A stretch of 64,000 bases of DNA from Paraburkholderia sp. (GCF_024281035.1 NZ_JAMXLH010000030.1:27691-91690), one strand, 5' to 3'; shown: positions 36,601 to 45,561, counted from the stretch's first letter. Program-made: numbers and translations. The notes: generated by a model not told the origin, from the sequence alone.

Positions 36601-36859
36601 TGAGCGAGGTGGACTCCGTATGTTCGATGTCGTTGACGGCCACCGAAAGCCCGCGCTCGTAGTTGAGCACGATGCGCTTTTCCATCTCGTCGGCGGGCAG
36701 CCCGGTGTACGTCCAGATCACCGAGAGCACCGGGATGTCGATATTCGGGAAGATGTCCGTGGGCGTGCGCAGGATCGTCAGCGGTCCGACGATCAGCAGC
36801 AGCAACGCGAGCACGATGAACGTGTACGGGCGCCGGAGCGCCAGTCGGACAATCCACAT
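33677..36859 (-). CDS. RND efflux pump inner-membrane permease
   Basis: This is a 1060-residue proton-driven RND transporter with 12 transmembrane helices and two large periplasmic loops. It begins MWIVRLALRRPYTFIVLALL followed by TPTDIFPNIDIPVLSVIW. The charge-relay pair is in GILVDDATVAIENI (helix 4) and RRPVLMTAL-like FRPVLMTALAMVIGM is in the second half. The multidrug (HAE1/Mdt-like) type fits better than the heavy-metal type. A GTG start at 36943 would add 28 hydrophilic residues; the ATG at 36859 has AAGGA about 11 bases upstream. It heads the RND-adaptor-OMP operon. Substrates cannot be read from sequence, and no divergent regulator gene lies nearby. Confidence 0.92.
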   Translation of the reverse strand: MWIVRLALRRPYTFIVLALLLLIVGPLTILRTPTDIFPNIDIPVLSVIWTYTGLPADEMEKRIVLNYERGLSVAVNDIEHTESTSLNGIAVVKIFFQPHANVQEALAEVTSLSQAQLRSLPPGISPPFILRYNASTVPILRLSLSSAQLTEQELYDYGNNFLKTQLATVPGASAPLPYGGKQRQIMVDIDQRALQQHNLSPMDVVNAISAQNLILPSGTAKIGSTEYSVLMNASPNSLAGLNDIPVKTTANGTIYIRDVAHVRDGFQPQTNIVRVDGQRASLLTINKSGNTSTLEIVDRIKQMMPALLNLVPSTLHIDPVADQSLFVRASVEGVLREALVAAALTALMILLFLGNWRATLIIAVSIPLSMLTSIIALAALGETINIMTLGGLALAVGILVDDATVAIENISQQLEQGKTLEQAILDGAHQIAIPTLVSTLSICIVFVPMFLLTGVAHFLFIPLAEAVVFAMLASYFFSRTLVPTLAKYLMRHHHKPADLHHMRGATRNPFMRVHFAFERGFENLRVRYRDFLAARVRHPVGFIVLFLACCGASLLLMPFLGRDFFPRVDAGTIALHVRAKTGMRVEETAVITDRIDKRIRTLIPAGELHSIIDNIGLPVSGINLSYSNTGTIGTSDADVLISLNPGHHSTAAYVRLLRRTLNDEFPGVQFAFLPADIVSQTLNFGMPAPIDVQIVGRDVAGNRAFAANLLARLRGVPGFVDTRIQQPGDLPRIFIDVDRTRAQQAGYTQRDVASNLLITLSGSQQTTPTFWLNPLNGVSYSVITEAPQYTIDSLQSLANIPLTANGRSNILGSLASMQRVSGNAVVTHYNAQTTIDIFGTADGRDLGAVSDDVNRIIREAKAQLPAGSTIVVRGQVHTMNDSFAGLFGGLVFAIVLVYLLIVVNFQSWLDPFIIITALPGALAGIVWILFLTHTTLSIPSLTGAIMCIGIATANSILVVSFAREQLLEHGDAARAAVDAGFTRFRPVLMTALAMVIGMVPMAIGLGEGGEQNAPLGRAVIGGLAVGTLATLIFVPVVFSLVYRKLGEHRQRAIEDVVPKS

Positions 36860-37388
36860 GGAACGGCCGGTTCCTTCGCTGGTGGTGTGCCGCGCGTCCG
36901 GCTGGTCTGGCCGCTGGCGGCGGGCATTTTCTGTATCGGTCACCGCGCGAGGCAGCGAGCCCGCGCGTACAGGTGCGTGACGACTATAGCGCCAGTCGCC
37001 GGATGTCAGCGTACTTTATCCGGGTTCGCGAGCACATGCGGCGGCGTCATAAAGATTACAGTTTGTTACCGTCAGCTTTCCGTAAGCAGTGGGCGCGGTT
37101 GATTTTATTGACTGCGCGGACGCAAACCCGGGCCCGGCGGCCGGTTCACCCCCCTAATATTTCACTTTGCGTACAGGCCCAAACACGCAACAATGCAAAA
37201 ACCGGTGGGTTTTTCGCGCACGGTGCGCGAAGAAGGCGGGTTCGCCGGGAAGCAGGTATCAGTCAAGGTTTCAAGCAAGGTATCAGGCAGGTATGGATGC
37301 ACGCACAACCGTTGGTGCGCGCGGCTTCGATCAGCTCACTGACCGGCGCTTCACACAAGGAAGCCGGCATCGATAACGGGGAAATCCT
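36860..37388. other. Intergenic region with a 19-bp palindrome
   Basis: This 530-base region between the RND operon and the 70-residue gene holds no gene I can support. It is more A+T-rich at 37010-37200. A perfect palindrome TTCGCGCAC-G-GTGCGCGAA is at 37213-37231 and imperfect aaggtatcaggc repeats are at 37265-37295. Confidence 0.45.
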
Positions 37389-37601
37389 ATGCAAGTCGGT
37401 TCTATCGTTCGCTCCGTGCATATCGCCGTGCCGCAAGGCGCGCGTGGCATCGTGATGCGCATTCTCGGCGACATGGCCATGGTGACGTGGTACGACGGCG
37501 AGCCTGGCGCATCGAAACAGCTCAATACCGAGCCCTTTTTTCTGGAAGATCTGATCGACACGGGCGAGCAGGTTCGTCCGGTCGGCTCGCTCATCCATTG
37601 A
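37389..37601 (+). CDS. Small conserved-looking hypothetical protein
   Basis: A 70-residue soluble protein starting MQVGSIVRSVHIAVPQGARG and continuing with alternating hydrophobic and polar residues (IVMRILGDMAMVTWYDGEP), which suggests a small beta-barrel like an SH3 or KOW-type fold. The composition is balanced, unlike chance frames in this genome. The ATG is preceded by a purine-rich ggggaaatcct. I do not recognise the family. It is monocistronic, 141 bases upstream of srkA on the same strand. Confidence 0.65.
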   Translation: MQVGSIVRSVHIAVPQGARGIVMRILGDMAMVTWYDGEPGASKQLNTEPFFLEDLIDTGEQVRPVGSLIH

Positions 37602-37742
37602 GTTACGCGGCGGCGCGGCGCGCACGGAACGCCACGCGCCGCGTTCGCGTATCCGGCACCCGGCCGGGGCGGCGCGCCGCGCCCGCCGCCTGATTTGCCC
37701 CATAACTCGCCCCCGTAGCCCGCAAGAGGCACAATTGCGGGT

Positions 37743-38795
37743 ATGAATCACGACACGCCGCACGACACCCCATTCCCGCCGTCCGACTTCCCGGACGACG
37801 CCTCGCCCGAGGCGCCCTACGCGCGCCTCACGCCCGAGTGCGTGCTCGACGCGCTCGACAGCGTGCTGATTCCTGCCGGCCGCCGCACCGATGGCCGCAT
37901 GCTCGCGCTCAACAGCTACGAAAACCGCGTCTATCAGGTGGGCGTCGAGGACGGCGCGCCGCTCGTCGCGAAGTTCTACCGGCCGGAACGCTGGTCCGAC
38001 GAAGCGATTCTCGAAGAGCATGCGTTTGTCGCCGAACTCGCCGCGCGCGAGATTCCCGCCGTGCCCGCGCTCGCGTTCGAGCACCGCACGCTGCACAGCT
38101 TCGACGGTTTCCGCTTCGCCGTGTTCGAGCGGCGCGGCGGGCGCGCGCCCGATCTCGACCGCAGCGACACGCTCGAATGGATCGGCCGCTTCATCGGCCG
38201 CATTCATGCGGTGGGTGCGATGGAGCCGTATCGCGCGCGTCCCGCGCTCGACATCCAGACGTTCGGCTACGAGCCGCGCGCGTATCTGATCGAGCACGGT
38301 TTCGTGCCCGCCGACGTGCGCGACGCGTGGGAAACGGCAGTGGATCTCGCGCTGGAAGGCGTCGAAGCCGCGTTTGAGCGCGCGGGCGACGTGCGCACGC
38401 TGCGCACCCACGGCGACTGCCACTCGAGCAACCTGCTGTGGACGGATGCGGGGCCGCATTACGTCGATTTCGACGACAGCCGCATGGCGCCCGCGATCCA
38501 GGATCTGTGGCTGCTGCTGCCGGGCGACCGGGCGGATGCGGTGCGTGCGCTCGGCGATCTGCTCGCGGGCTACGAGGATTTCTGCGAATTCGAGCCGCGC
38601 GAGCTGCATCTGATCGAAGCGCTGCGCACGCTGCGGCTGATTCACTACTGCGCGTGGCTCGCGCGGCGCTGGAACGATCCCGCGTTTCCGGCTGCGTTTC
38701 CGTGGTTCAACACGCAGCGCTACTGGGAAGACCGCATCCTCGAACTGCGCGAGCAGATCGGCGCAATGCAGGAAGGGCCGCTCTGGCCCGTGTGA
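37743..38795 (+). CDS. srkA: Stress response kinase A (SrkA/YihE family)
   Basis: This is an aminoglycoside-phosphotransferase-fold Ser/Thr kinase of the SrkA/YihE/RdoA type, which in E. coli counters MazF-mediated death. The catalytic loop HGDCHSSNLLW and the Mg-binding VDFDDSRMAP (DFD) are both clear, and the N-lobe keeps LNSYENRVYQVGVEDG and VAKFYRPERWSDEAI with the ATP-binding Lys. Length is 350 residues; the first 25 are Pro/Asp-rich and disordered. The start is the ATG at 37743. An 11-bp tandem repeat begins 16 bases after the stop. Confidence 0.9.
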   Translation: MNHDTPHDTPFPPSDFPDDASPEAPYARLTPECVLDALDSVLIPAGRRTDGRMLALNSYENRVYQVGVEDGAPLVAKFYRPERWSDEAILEEHAFVAELAAREIPAVPALAFEHRTLHSFDGFRFAVFERRGGRAPDLDRSDTLEWIGRFIGRIHAVGAMEPYRARPALDIQTFGYEPRAYLIEHGFVPADVRDAWETAVDLALEGVEAAFERAGDVRTLRTHGDCHSSNLLWTDAGPHYVDFDDSRMAPAIQDLWLLLPGDRADAVRALGDLLAGYEDFCEFEPRELHLIEALRTLRLIHYCAWLARRWNDPAFPAAFPWFNTQRYWEDRILELREQIGAMQEGPLWPV

Positions 38796-39240
38796 GTTGC
38801 ACACTCGCGGCGTACGCGTTCGGTACGCGTTCGCCGTGCGTTCTGTGCGCGTTCCCCGTCGTCTGGAACGCGTCGCATCGGCATCAAATCATTCGCTCTG
38901 CAGACATCATTTGCGGCCTGGGATTTCCACCTGGGTTCGTCACGCGATCCAGGGCGGACTGCGAACTGAATCCACACTCTAGAAATGCAGTTCCGGCGTG
39001 CCGCCATGGCAGCACGCCGGGCGCCTGCATGCCCCGCAGCGGCGCACTGCGCAAGCGTTGTTCATTCGGTGTGCGCATGGATCGAGCGCATTTCGAAGCC
39101 GAACGCACGCCATATGCATTGCCATCTCATATTGCAAAGGTGTATTCGGCGCTCTAAGGTTGCCGAAATTGAGCGAATCCGTTGTTCAGGCAACGAAGGT
39201 GCGCCATCGACGTACACACGTCCAAACCCAGGAGACAGCA
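38796..39240. other. Intergenic region with 11-bp tandem repeats
   Basis: This 445-base region contains, at 38812-38855, four units gtacgcgttcg, gtacgcgttcg, ccgtgcgttct and gtgcgcgttcc just after srkA. The rest is the upstream region of the MFS carrier. An imperfect inverted repeat with GTTGCC and GGCAAC arms lies at about 39161-39196. I see no gene. Confidence 0.5.
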
Positions 39241-40641
39241 ATGAGCAGCGTTGCGGATTCGGGGCGCACGGCCCCGCGCGCCCCTTTCTTTTCGAAGGAA
39301 GCGACCATCGCGTCACCCGGTTTTTCGCGGTGGATGGTTCCGCCCGCCGCGCTAGCCGTGCATCTGTGCATCGGCGAGGCCTATGCGTTCTCGGTGTTCA
39401 ATGCGCCGCTCACGAAGGTCATCGGCATCAAGCAATCGGTGCCCGGCGACTGGAGCCTGACCTCGCTCGGCTGGATCTTTTCGCTCGCCATCGTTTTTCT
39501 CGGACTCTCCGCCGCATTCGCGGGCAAGTGGCTCGAACGCGTCGGTCCGCGCCGCACGATGTTCACGGCGGCCTGTTGCTTCGGCGGCGGTTTTCTCGTC
39601 TCGGCGCTCGGCGTCGCGCTGCATGAAATCTGGATGCTCTATCTCGGCTATGGCGTGATTGGCGGCATCGGGCTCGGCCTCGGTTACGTGTCGCCGGTTT
39701 CGACGCTGATTCGCTGGTTCCCCGACCGCCGCGGCATGGCGACGGGCCTCGCCATCATGGGCTTCGGCGGCGGTGCGATGATCGCCGCGCCTCTGTCCGT
39801 GCTGCTCATGAAGCACTTCGCAAGCGGCACGGACGTGGGTGTCGCGCAGACTTTCGTCGTGCTCGGCATCGCGTATTTCATCTCGATGTCGATCGGCGCA
39901 TTCGCGATTCGCGTGCCCGCGCCGGGCTGGAAGCCGGCAGGTTGGACCGCGCCCGCGACCACCGGCAAGCTCGTGTCGCGTTCGCACGTGCACATCGACC
40001 AGGCGCTCAAGACGCCGCAGTTCTACCTGATCTGGCTCGTGCTGTTTCTCAACGTGACGGCGGGCATCGGCATCCTGGGCCAGGCTTCGGTGATGATCCA
40101 GGAGAGCTTCAAGGACAGCGTGAGCGCGGGTGCGGCGGCAGGCTTCGTCGGGCTGCTCTCGCTCTTCAACATGGGCGGGCGGTTCGTGTGGGCTTCGGCG
40201 TCGGACTGGGTCGGCCGCAAGAACACCTACTTCATCTTCTTCGTGTTCGGCGCGGTGCTCTACTACGCCGTGCCGCAGTTCGCGCAAAGCGGCAACATCG
40301 TGTTGTTCGTGCTCGCGTACTGCCTGATCCTCTCGATGTATGGCGGCGGCTTCTCGACCGTGCCCGCGTATCTGGCCGATATGTTCGGCACGGCGTTCGT
40401 CGGCGGCATTCACGGGCGTCTGTTGACCGCGTGGGCGGCGGCGGGCGTCGCGGGCCCGGTGCTCGTGAACTATCTGCGCGCGTACCAGTTGGCCAACGGC
40501 GTCGCGAAGGCCGATGCGTACACGATGACCGTGCACATCATGGCGGTGCTGCTGGTGATCGGCTTCGTCTGCAACCTGCTCGTCAAGCATGTGCACGAGC
40601 GCCATCACATGAACGAGTCGCAGCTCGCCACGGGCCAATGA
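39241..40641 (+). CDS. OxlT-like MFS carrier (oxalate/formate antiporter family)
   Basis: This 466-residue, 12-helix transporter belongs to the oxalate:formate antiporter (OFA) branch of the MFS. It starts MSSVADSGRTAPRAPFFSKE at the ATG with AGGAG seven bases upstream. Diagnostic blocks are GEAYAFSVFNAPLTKVIGI in helix 1, VGPRRTMFTAACCFGGGF, the helix 5 segment YVSPVSTLIRWFPDRRGMAT and the second-half GRFVWASASDWVGRKNTYF. OFA carriers move small mono- and dicarboxylates; no oxalate-degradation gene is nearby, so the substrate is open. It is followed 13 bases on by a 42-residue membrane protein. Confidence 0.88.
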   Translation: MSSVADSGRTAPRAPFFSKEATIASPGFSRWMVPPAALAVHLCIGEAYAFSVFNAPLTKVIGIKQSVPGDWSLTSLGWIFSLAIVFLGLSAAFAGKWLERVGPRRTMFTAACCFGGGFLVSALGVALHEIWMLYLGYGVIGGIGLGLGYVSPVSTLIRWFPDRRGMATGLAIMGFGGGAMIAAPLSVLLMKHFASGTDVGVAQTFVVLGIAYFISMSIGAFAIRVPAPGWKPAGWTAPATTGKLVSRSHVHIDQALKTPQFYLIWLVLFLNVTAGIGILGQASVMIQESFKDSVSAGAAAGFVGLLSLFNMGGRFVWASASDWVGRKNTYFIFFVFGAVLYYAVPQFAQSGNIVLFVLAYCLILSMYGGGFSTVPAYLADMFGTAFVGGIHGRLLTAWAAAGVAGPVLVNYLRAYQLANGVAKADAYTMTVHIMAVLLVIGFVCNLLVKHVHERHHMNESQLATGQ

Positions 40642-40654
40642 GGAGAACCGAACG

Positions 40655-40783
40655 ATGAACACGACTGCCGCCACGAAATCTTCGAACAAGGCGCTGATGG
40701 CGCTCTTCTGGCTGTATGTGCTGGTGCCGCTCGCCTGGGGCGTGACCAACACGCTCGTGCAGGCGATGAAGCTGTTCGGTTAG
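40655..40783 (+). CDS. MFS transporter small subunit, 42 residues
   Basis: A tiny gene encoding one hydrophobic helix: MNTTAATKSSNKALMALFW then LYVLVPLAWGVTNTLVQAMK, ending LFG. The start has GAGGAG about ten bases upstream, overlapping the stop of the carrier gene (TGAGGAG), so the pair is translationally linked. Single-helix partners of this kind occur downstream of OFA-type carriers in Burkholderiales and related bacteria and are annotated as MFS small subunits, but their mechanism is not established. It is easily missed because of its length. Confidence 0.8.
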   Translation: MNTTAATKSSNKALMALFWLYVLVPLAWGVTNTLVQAMKLFG

Positions 40784-40795
40784 GCGTGTGCACGG

Positions 40796-40829
40796 CTCGA
40801 TGCACACGCGGCGCTTCGTGTGCATCGAG
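40796..40829. terminator. 12-bp hairpin between convergent genes
   Basis: CTCGATGCACAC pairs perfectly with GTGTGCATCGAG across a ten-base loop, 13 bases after the small-subunit stop. There is no T-run, so it may be a Rho-assisted or 3'-stabilising structure. Confidence 0.5.
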
Positions 40830-40845
40830 CGCATCGAGTGCGTCA

Positions 40846-40881
40846 AGCGCATAAAGCGCATAAAGCGCATAAAGCGCATCG
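40846..40881. repeat. 9-bp tandem repeat at a convergent junction
   Basis: agcgcataa occurs three times followed by agcgcatcg, between the MFS small subunit and xdhC. Confidence 0.7.
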
Positions 40882-40896
40882 CGCCGATCGAGCGCT

Positions 40897-41919
40897 TTAC
40901 ACGTGGCAATCCGAGCCTGCGCCCGCCGCGATTTCGCGCGCGGCTTTGGCGCCTTCAACCTGAAGCAGGGTCGGTAGCGACACGCCGTTTTTCGCGGCGG
41001 TTACTTCGGCGAGGATCGACACGGCGATTTCAGGCGGCGTGCGGCTGCCGATGTAAATCCCGACCGGCCCATGCAGCCGCGCGAGCTCCGTCTCGTTCAG
41101 ATCGAACTCCTTGAGCCGCTCGCGCCGTGCCGCGTTATTGCGCCGCGAGCCGAGCGCGCCCACGTAAAACGCGTGGGTTTTGAGCGCTTCCATCAGTGCG
41201 AGATCGTCGAGCTTCGGATCGTGCGTGAGCGCGATCACGGCGCACCGTTCGTCGAGCTTCATGTCGAGCACGGTGTCGTCGGGCATCGTGCGCACGAGCG
41301 TCGTGCCGGGCACGTCCCATGTATCGGTGTATTCCTCGCGCGGATCGCACACCGTCACCTGATAATCGAGCCCCACCGCAATCTGGCACAGATAGCGCGA
41401 AAGCTGTCCGGCGCCGATCACGAGCATGCGATAGCGCGGCCCGTGGATCGTGAGCAGACGCGCGCCGTCGAAAAAGACGCCATCGGTGGCGCTGGCGGGT
41501 CCGAGCGTGGCCTCGCCGCTCGCCATGTCGAGTGTGCGCGCAACGAGTTCGCCGCGCTCCACGGCGTCGAGCAGCGCGCGAATTCCGCCTGCCTTCGCGA
41601 GCGGTTCCAGCACGAGCTGGATCGTGCCGCCGCACGGCAGGCCGAAGCGATGCGCCTCTTCAGCGGTGATGCCGTACTTCACGGTCTCGGGCTTGTCGAT
41701 GCCGATGCCGTCGCGGCGCACGCGGTCGATCAGATCGTCCTCGATGCAGCCGCCCGACACGGAGCCCGCGACCAGCCCGTCGTCGCGCACGACGAGCATG
41801 GCCCCTTCAGGGCGCGGCGACGAGCCCCATGTCTTCACCACCGTCACCAGCAGGATGCGGTGGCCTTCGTCGAGCCAGCGCACGCTGGATTTCAGGACCT
41901 CGATATCCACGCTGTCCAT
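40897..41919 (-). CDS. xdhC: XdhC/CoxI family molybdenum-cofactor maturation protein
   Basis: XdhC proteins bind Moco and help sulfurate and insert it into xanthine dehydrogenase-family enzymes. The N-terminal XdhC_CoxI domain contains VTVVKTWGSSPRPEGAML, GSVSGGCIEDDL and FGLPCGGTIQLVLEP, where CGG carries the conserved Cys. The C-terminal Rossmann domain begins RMLVIGAGQLSRYLCQIA and ends GIYIGSRTPPEIAVSILAEV. Length is 340 residues. Its start lies inside the last 28 bases of coxG, so the two are coupled. It is the last gene of the cox operon. Confidence 0.9.
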   Translation of the reverse strand: MDSVDIEVLKSSVRWLDEGHRILLVTVVKTWGSSPRPEGAMLVVRDDGLVAGSVSGGCIEDDLIDRVRRDGIGIDKPETVKYGITAEEAHRFGLPCGGTIQLVLEPLAKAGGIRALLDAVERGELVARTLDMASGEATLGPASATDGVFFDGARLLTIHGPRYRMLVIGAGQLSRYLCQIAVGLDYQVTVCDPREEYTDTWDVPGTTLVRTMPDDTVLDMKLDERCAVIALTHDPKLDDLALMEALKTHAFYVGALGSRRNNAARRERLKEFDLNETELARLHGPVGIYIGSRTPPEIAVSILAEVTAAKNGVSLPTLLQVEGAKAAREIAAGAGSDCHV

Positions 41920-42488
41920 GATCGTTTCCCTTTCGTCGCGTCGTCGCCGGAGGCTTCGCCTGAGTCTTCGTCTGTTACGTCATCGGTCCGCATTGGCGTC
42001 GTTCCGGCGTCGGCGTCGACTTCTGCTTCTTCATCCGTGGTGTCCTGGCCGCCCAGTTGCGCGTTAAAGCGCCTGAAAAACTCCTCCGCGATCTTGCGTG
42101 CTGCGCCGTCGACCAGCCGCGAGCCGATCTGCGCGAGCTTGCCGCCGATTTGTGCGCTCGCGGTGTAGCTGAGCTTCGTGGTGTCGTCTGGCGCGGGTTC
42201 GAGCCGCACCTGCGCGTTGCCCTTGCCGAAACCCGCCACGCCGCCCTGGCCTTCGAACTGGATCGTGTAGCGGCTGGGCGCGTCGATGTCGGTGAGCGCG
42301 AGGCGGCCCCGGAAGCGCGCTTTCACCGGGCCGACCGCTGCGGTGAGTGCGACGGCCCATGCATGCTCGCCGTCGGCCTCGATGCTCTCGCAGCCGGGAA
42401 TGCAGGCTTTCAGGACGGTTGCGTCATTGAGCGCTTCCCAGGCCTGCTGTTGCGGCACTGGCAGCGAGCGGCTTTCGTTCAGTTCCAT
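41892..42488 (-). CDS. coxG: CoxG-type SRPBCC protein (CO dehydrogenase subunit G)
   Basis: CoxG proteins are START/SRPBCC-fold proteins found with molybdenum hydroxylases; one role suggested in CO-oxidising bacteria is membrane attachment of the enzyme. This one begins MELNESRSLPVPQQQAWEAL, then LKACIPGCESIE and FGKGNAQVRLEP, and ends its folded part with GARKIAEEFFRRFNAQL. A final 50-residue acidic Asp/Glu/Thr-rich tail lacks a hydrophobic anchor but ends in a basic/aromatic WTAWISRS. Length is 198 residues. Its start overlaps coxE by ten bases. Confidence 0.88.
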   Translation of the reverse strand: MELNESRSLPVPQQQAWEALNDATVLKACIPGCESIEADGEHAWAVALTAAVGPVKARFRGRLALTDIDAPSRYTIQFEGQGGVAGFGKGNAQVRLEPAPDDTTKLSYTASAQIGGKLAQIGSRLVDGAARKIAEEFFRRFNAQLGGQDTTDEEAEVDADAGTTPMRTDDVTDEDSGEASGDDATKGKRSWTAWISRS

Positions 42489-43750
42489 CGTGCTCCCTCT
42501 TGTCGTGATGTGCGCAGTGGTGCGCGGCTTGCGCGCGCGACGAGCGGCGTCACGCTCAGGCTGTGCCCGAAGGCCTCGAGACTTTCGAGGTTATGGACGG
42601 GGTAGTGCGCGTCCACATGCGGCAGCATGGCTTGCACGCCGCGCGCCTTCGGTGTGAAGCCGCGGTAACGCAGCAGCGGATTGAGCCACACGACGCGGTG
42701 CGCAAAGCGGTGCAGACGCGCCATTTCGGCTGCGAGCGTGGCCGTGGCTTCCTGATCGAGTCCATCGGTGACGAGCAGCACGGTTGCACGACCGCTCAGC
42801 ATGCGGCGTGCCCAGCGGCGGTTGAATTCGCCGAGCGTCGCGCCGATGCGCGTGCCGCCCGACCAGTCCGCGACCTGCCCGCACAGTTGGGCGAGCGCGA
42901 TGTCGGGATCGCGTTCGCGCAGTGCGCGCGTCGCGTGCGTGAGGCGCGTGCCGAAGAGAAAGACCTGCAACCGTTCGCGCGATTGCAGCAGCGCGTGGCA
43001 GTAATAGAGCACAGCGCGCGAGTAGCTGCTCATCGACCCGGAGATGTCGAGCAGCAGCACGACGGGCGGCTTGCGCTCGACGGGCGCGCGATATTTCCAC
43101 ACGGTCCAGTCGCCGCCCGCGTGCACCGCGTGGCGCGCGCTCGCGCGCAGGTCGGCGTGGGTGCCGTGCGACGCGGCCTTGAGCCTGCGCGTGCGCTCGG
43201 TCGCGAGCGGCAGGCGCCGCGCGCGGATCAGGTGGCGCAGCGTGCGCCATTCGTCGGCGCTGAGCGTGTCGAAGTCGCGGTGACGCAACCGTTCTTCCGC
43301 GCTGAACGTTGCATGCGCGCGCAATTCGTACTCTTCGCGCGGCGCAGGCGCCTGTGCGCCGCGCTGCACATCCGCGCGCGCGGCGAGCGCATCGGCGAGC
43401 CGGTTGTTGCGGCGCGGCGGCGGCAAGCCGCCTTGCACCTTCGGCAGCAGCAGTGCGCGCAGTTTGCCTTCCCAGTCGGGATCGCGCCAGAAGAGATCGA
43501 ATGCGGCGTAGAAGATGTCGCGTTCGTCGGGCGCCGAGGTGAGCAGCGCGGCCAGCGCCGCGCCTACGTCGTCGCGGCGGGCGAGATCGACGAGGCACAG
43601 TGCATCGAGCGCGTCGACGGCCTGCGCGGGCGACATCGGCAATCCCGCGCCGCGCAGCACACGGATGAAATGCACGACATTGCGCGCGAGCATCGGCGGT
43701 GCTTCTGCTGTTTCCGTTGTTGCGGCGACGGACGGCGGCGCGGCGTTCAT
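42479..43750 (-). CDS. coxE: CoxE-type VWA domain protein
   Basis: CoxE carries a von Willebrand A domain and works with the MoxR ATPase CoxD in assembling the bimetallic or molybdenum active site of CO dehydrogenase. The MIDAS motif DISGSM is in VVLLLDISGSMSSYSRAVLY, and the later GGTRIG and LLVTDGLDQ complete the metal site. The start MNAAPPSVAATTETAEAPPM at 43750 gives 423 residues. N-terminal residues 20-200 form an all-helical region normal for CoxE. Four bases separate it from coxD upstream. Confidence 0.9.
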   Translation of the reverse strand: MNAAPPSVAATTETAEAPPMLARNVVHFIRVLRGAGLPMSPAQAVDALDALCLVDLARRDDVGAALAALLTSAPDERDIFYAAFDLFWRDPDWEGKLRALLLPKVQGGLPPPRRNNRLADALAARADVQRGAQAPAPREEYELRAHATFSAEERLRHRDFDTLSADEWRTLRHLIRARRLPLATERTRRLKAASHGTHADLRASARHAVHAGGDWTVWKYRAPVERKPPVVLLLDISGSMSSYSRAVLYYCHALLQSRERLQVFLFGTRLTHATRALRERDPDIALAQLCGQVADWSGGTRIGATLGEFNRRWARRMLSGRATVLLVTDGLDQEATATLAAEMARLHRFAHRVVWLNPLLRYRGFTPKARGVQAMLPHVDAHYPVHNLESLEAFGHSLSVTPLVARASRAPLRTSRQEGARWN

Positions 43751-43754
43751 CGGC

Positions 43755-44642
<888 letters not shown>

Positions 44643-44655
44643 GGCGTGCCTGAAT

Positions 44656-44735
44656 ACGCAAACGCGAACACAAAAGCGAACGCAAAAGCGCCGGCGCACT
44701 CGCTCGCGCGCCCGGAAAACGGACGCGCGAGCGAG
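44656..44735. other. Intra-operon repeat and 12-bp hairpin between coxM and coxD
   Basis: Three 12-base units (acgcaaacgcga, acacaaaagcga, acgcaaaagcgc) at 44656-44691 are followed by a perfect 12-bp stem, CTCGCTCGCGCG with CGCGCGAGCGAG (44699-44735), over a 13-base loop. It sits just after the coxM stop, at the switch from structural to accessory genes. Confidence 0.6.
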
Positions 44736-44750
44736 CGCCCGGCGGCGGAC

Positions 44751-45548
44751 CTAACCGTTCGCCCGCGTCACCGCACGCGCCGCGAGCACCGGAATCAGGT
44801 GCGCGCGATACGCGGCGCTGGCGTGCAGGTCGGTGTTGAGGTCGTCGGCGGCAATCGTCACCGCACGCGCGGCGGCGGGCGTGAAGCTCGCCGTGAGCGC
44901 CTGCTCCAGCGGCGCCGAGCGGAACACCGAGGCCGCCGCGCCCGTCACCGCCACGCGCACGCCGTCCGCGAACTTCGCGACGAAGACGCCGGTCAGCGCA
45001 AAGCGCGACGCCGGGTTCGCGAACTTCTCGTAGGCCGCGCGCTCGGGCACCGGAAACTCGACCGCCACGATCAGCTCGTCGGGTGCGAGCGCGGTCTCGT
45101 ACATGCCGAGGAAGAACGCGTCGGCCGCGATGGTTCGCCGGTCGGTGACGACCGTCGCGTTCAGCGCGAGCACGGCGGCGGGATAGTCGGCAGCCGGATC
45201 GTTGTTGGCGAGCGAGCCGCCCAGCGTGCCGAGCGCACGTACCTGGCGGTCGCCGATCTGCGCGGCGAGCTGTGCGAGCGCCGGCAGCACGTTCTGGATC
45301 TGCGCGTTTTCGGCGACGTCCGCATGGCACACGGCGGCGCCCAACTTCACGATTTTGCTGTCCACCATGACTGTCTGGAGGTCGGGAATGCGCGTGACGT
45401 CCACGAGCGTCGAAGGCTGTGCGAGCCGCAGCTTCATCGCTGCGAGCAGGCTCTGGCCGCCCGCGAGAAATTTCGCGTCCGGTGCGTTCGCGAGCGTTTT
45501 CACGGCGCTTTGGGCGTCGGTGGCGCGCTGGTAATCGAATGAATACAT
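44751..45548 (-). CDS. coxM: CoxM-type FAD-binding medium subunit
   Basis: This 265-residue subunit carries FAD and passes electrons from the iron-sulfur subunit to quinone. Both FAD pyrophosphate-binding motifs are present: [17 protein letters not shown] at residues 26-42 and [19 protein letters not shown] near residue 110. [20 protein letters not shown] is the usual start. It follows coxL by 13 bases. The gene order S-L-M is the arrangement of form II enzymes. Confidence 0.94.
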   Translation of the reverse strand: MYSFDYQRATDAQSAVKTLANAPDAKFLAGGQSLLAAMKLRLAQPSTLVDVTRIPDLQTVMVDSKIVKLGAAVCHADVAENAQIQNVLPALAQLAAQIGDRQVRALGTLGGSLANNDPAADYPAAVLALNATVVTDRRTIAADAFFLGMYETALAPDELIVAVEFPVPERAAYEKFANPASRFALTGVFVAKFADGVRVAVTGAAASVFRSAPLEQALTASFTPAAARAVTIAADDLNTDLHASAAYRAHLIPVLAARAVTRANG

Positions 45549-45561
45549 GGTTCGCCTCCGC

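Noticed and set aside
33716..37102. A 1128-codon plus-strand open frame antisense to the RND permease
   Set aside because: It is a mirror of the third-position G+C bias of the RND gene, rich in Arg, Glu, His and Asp, with no domain.
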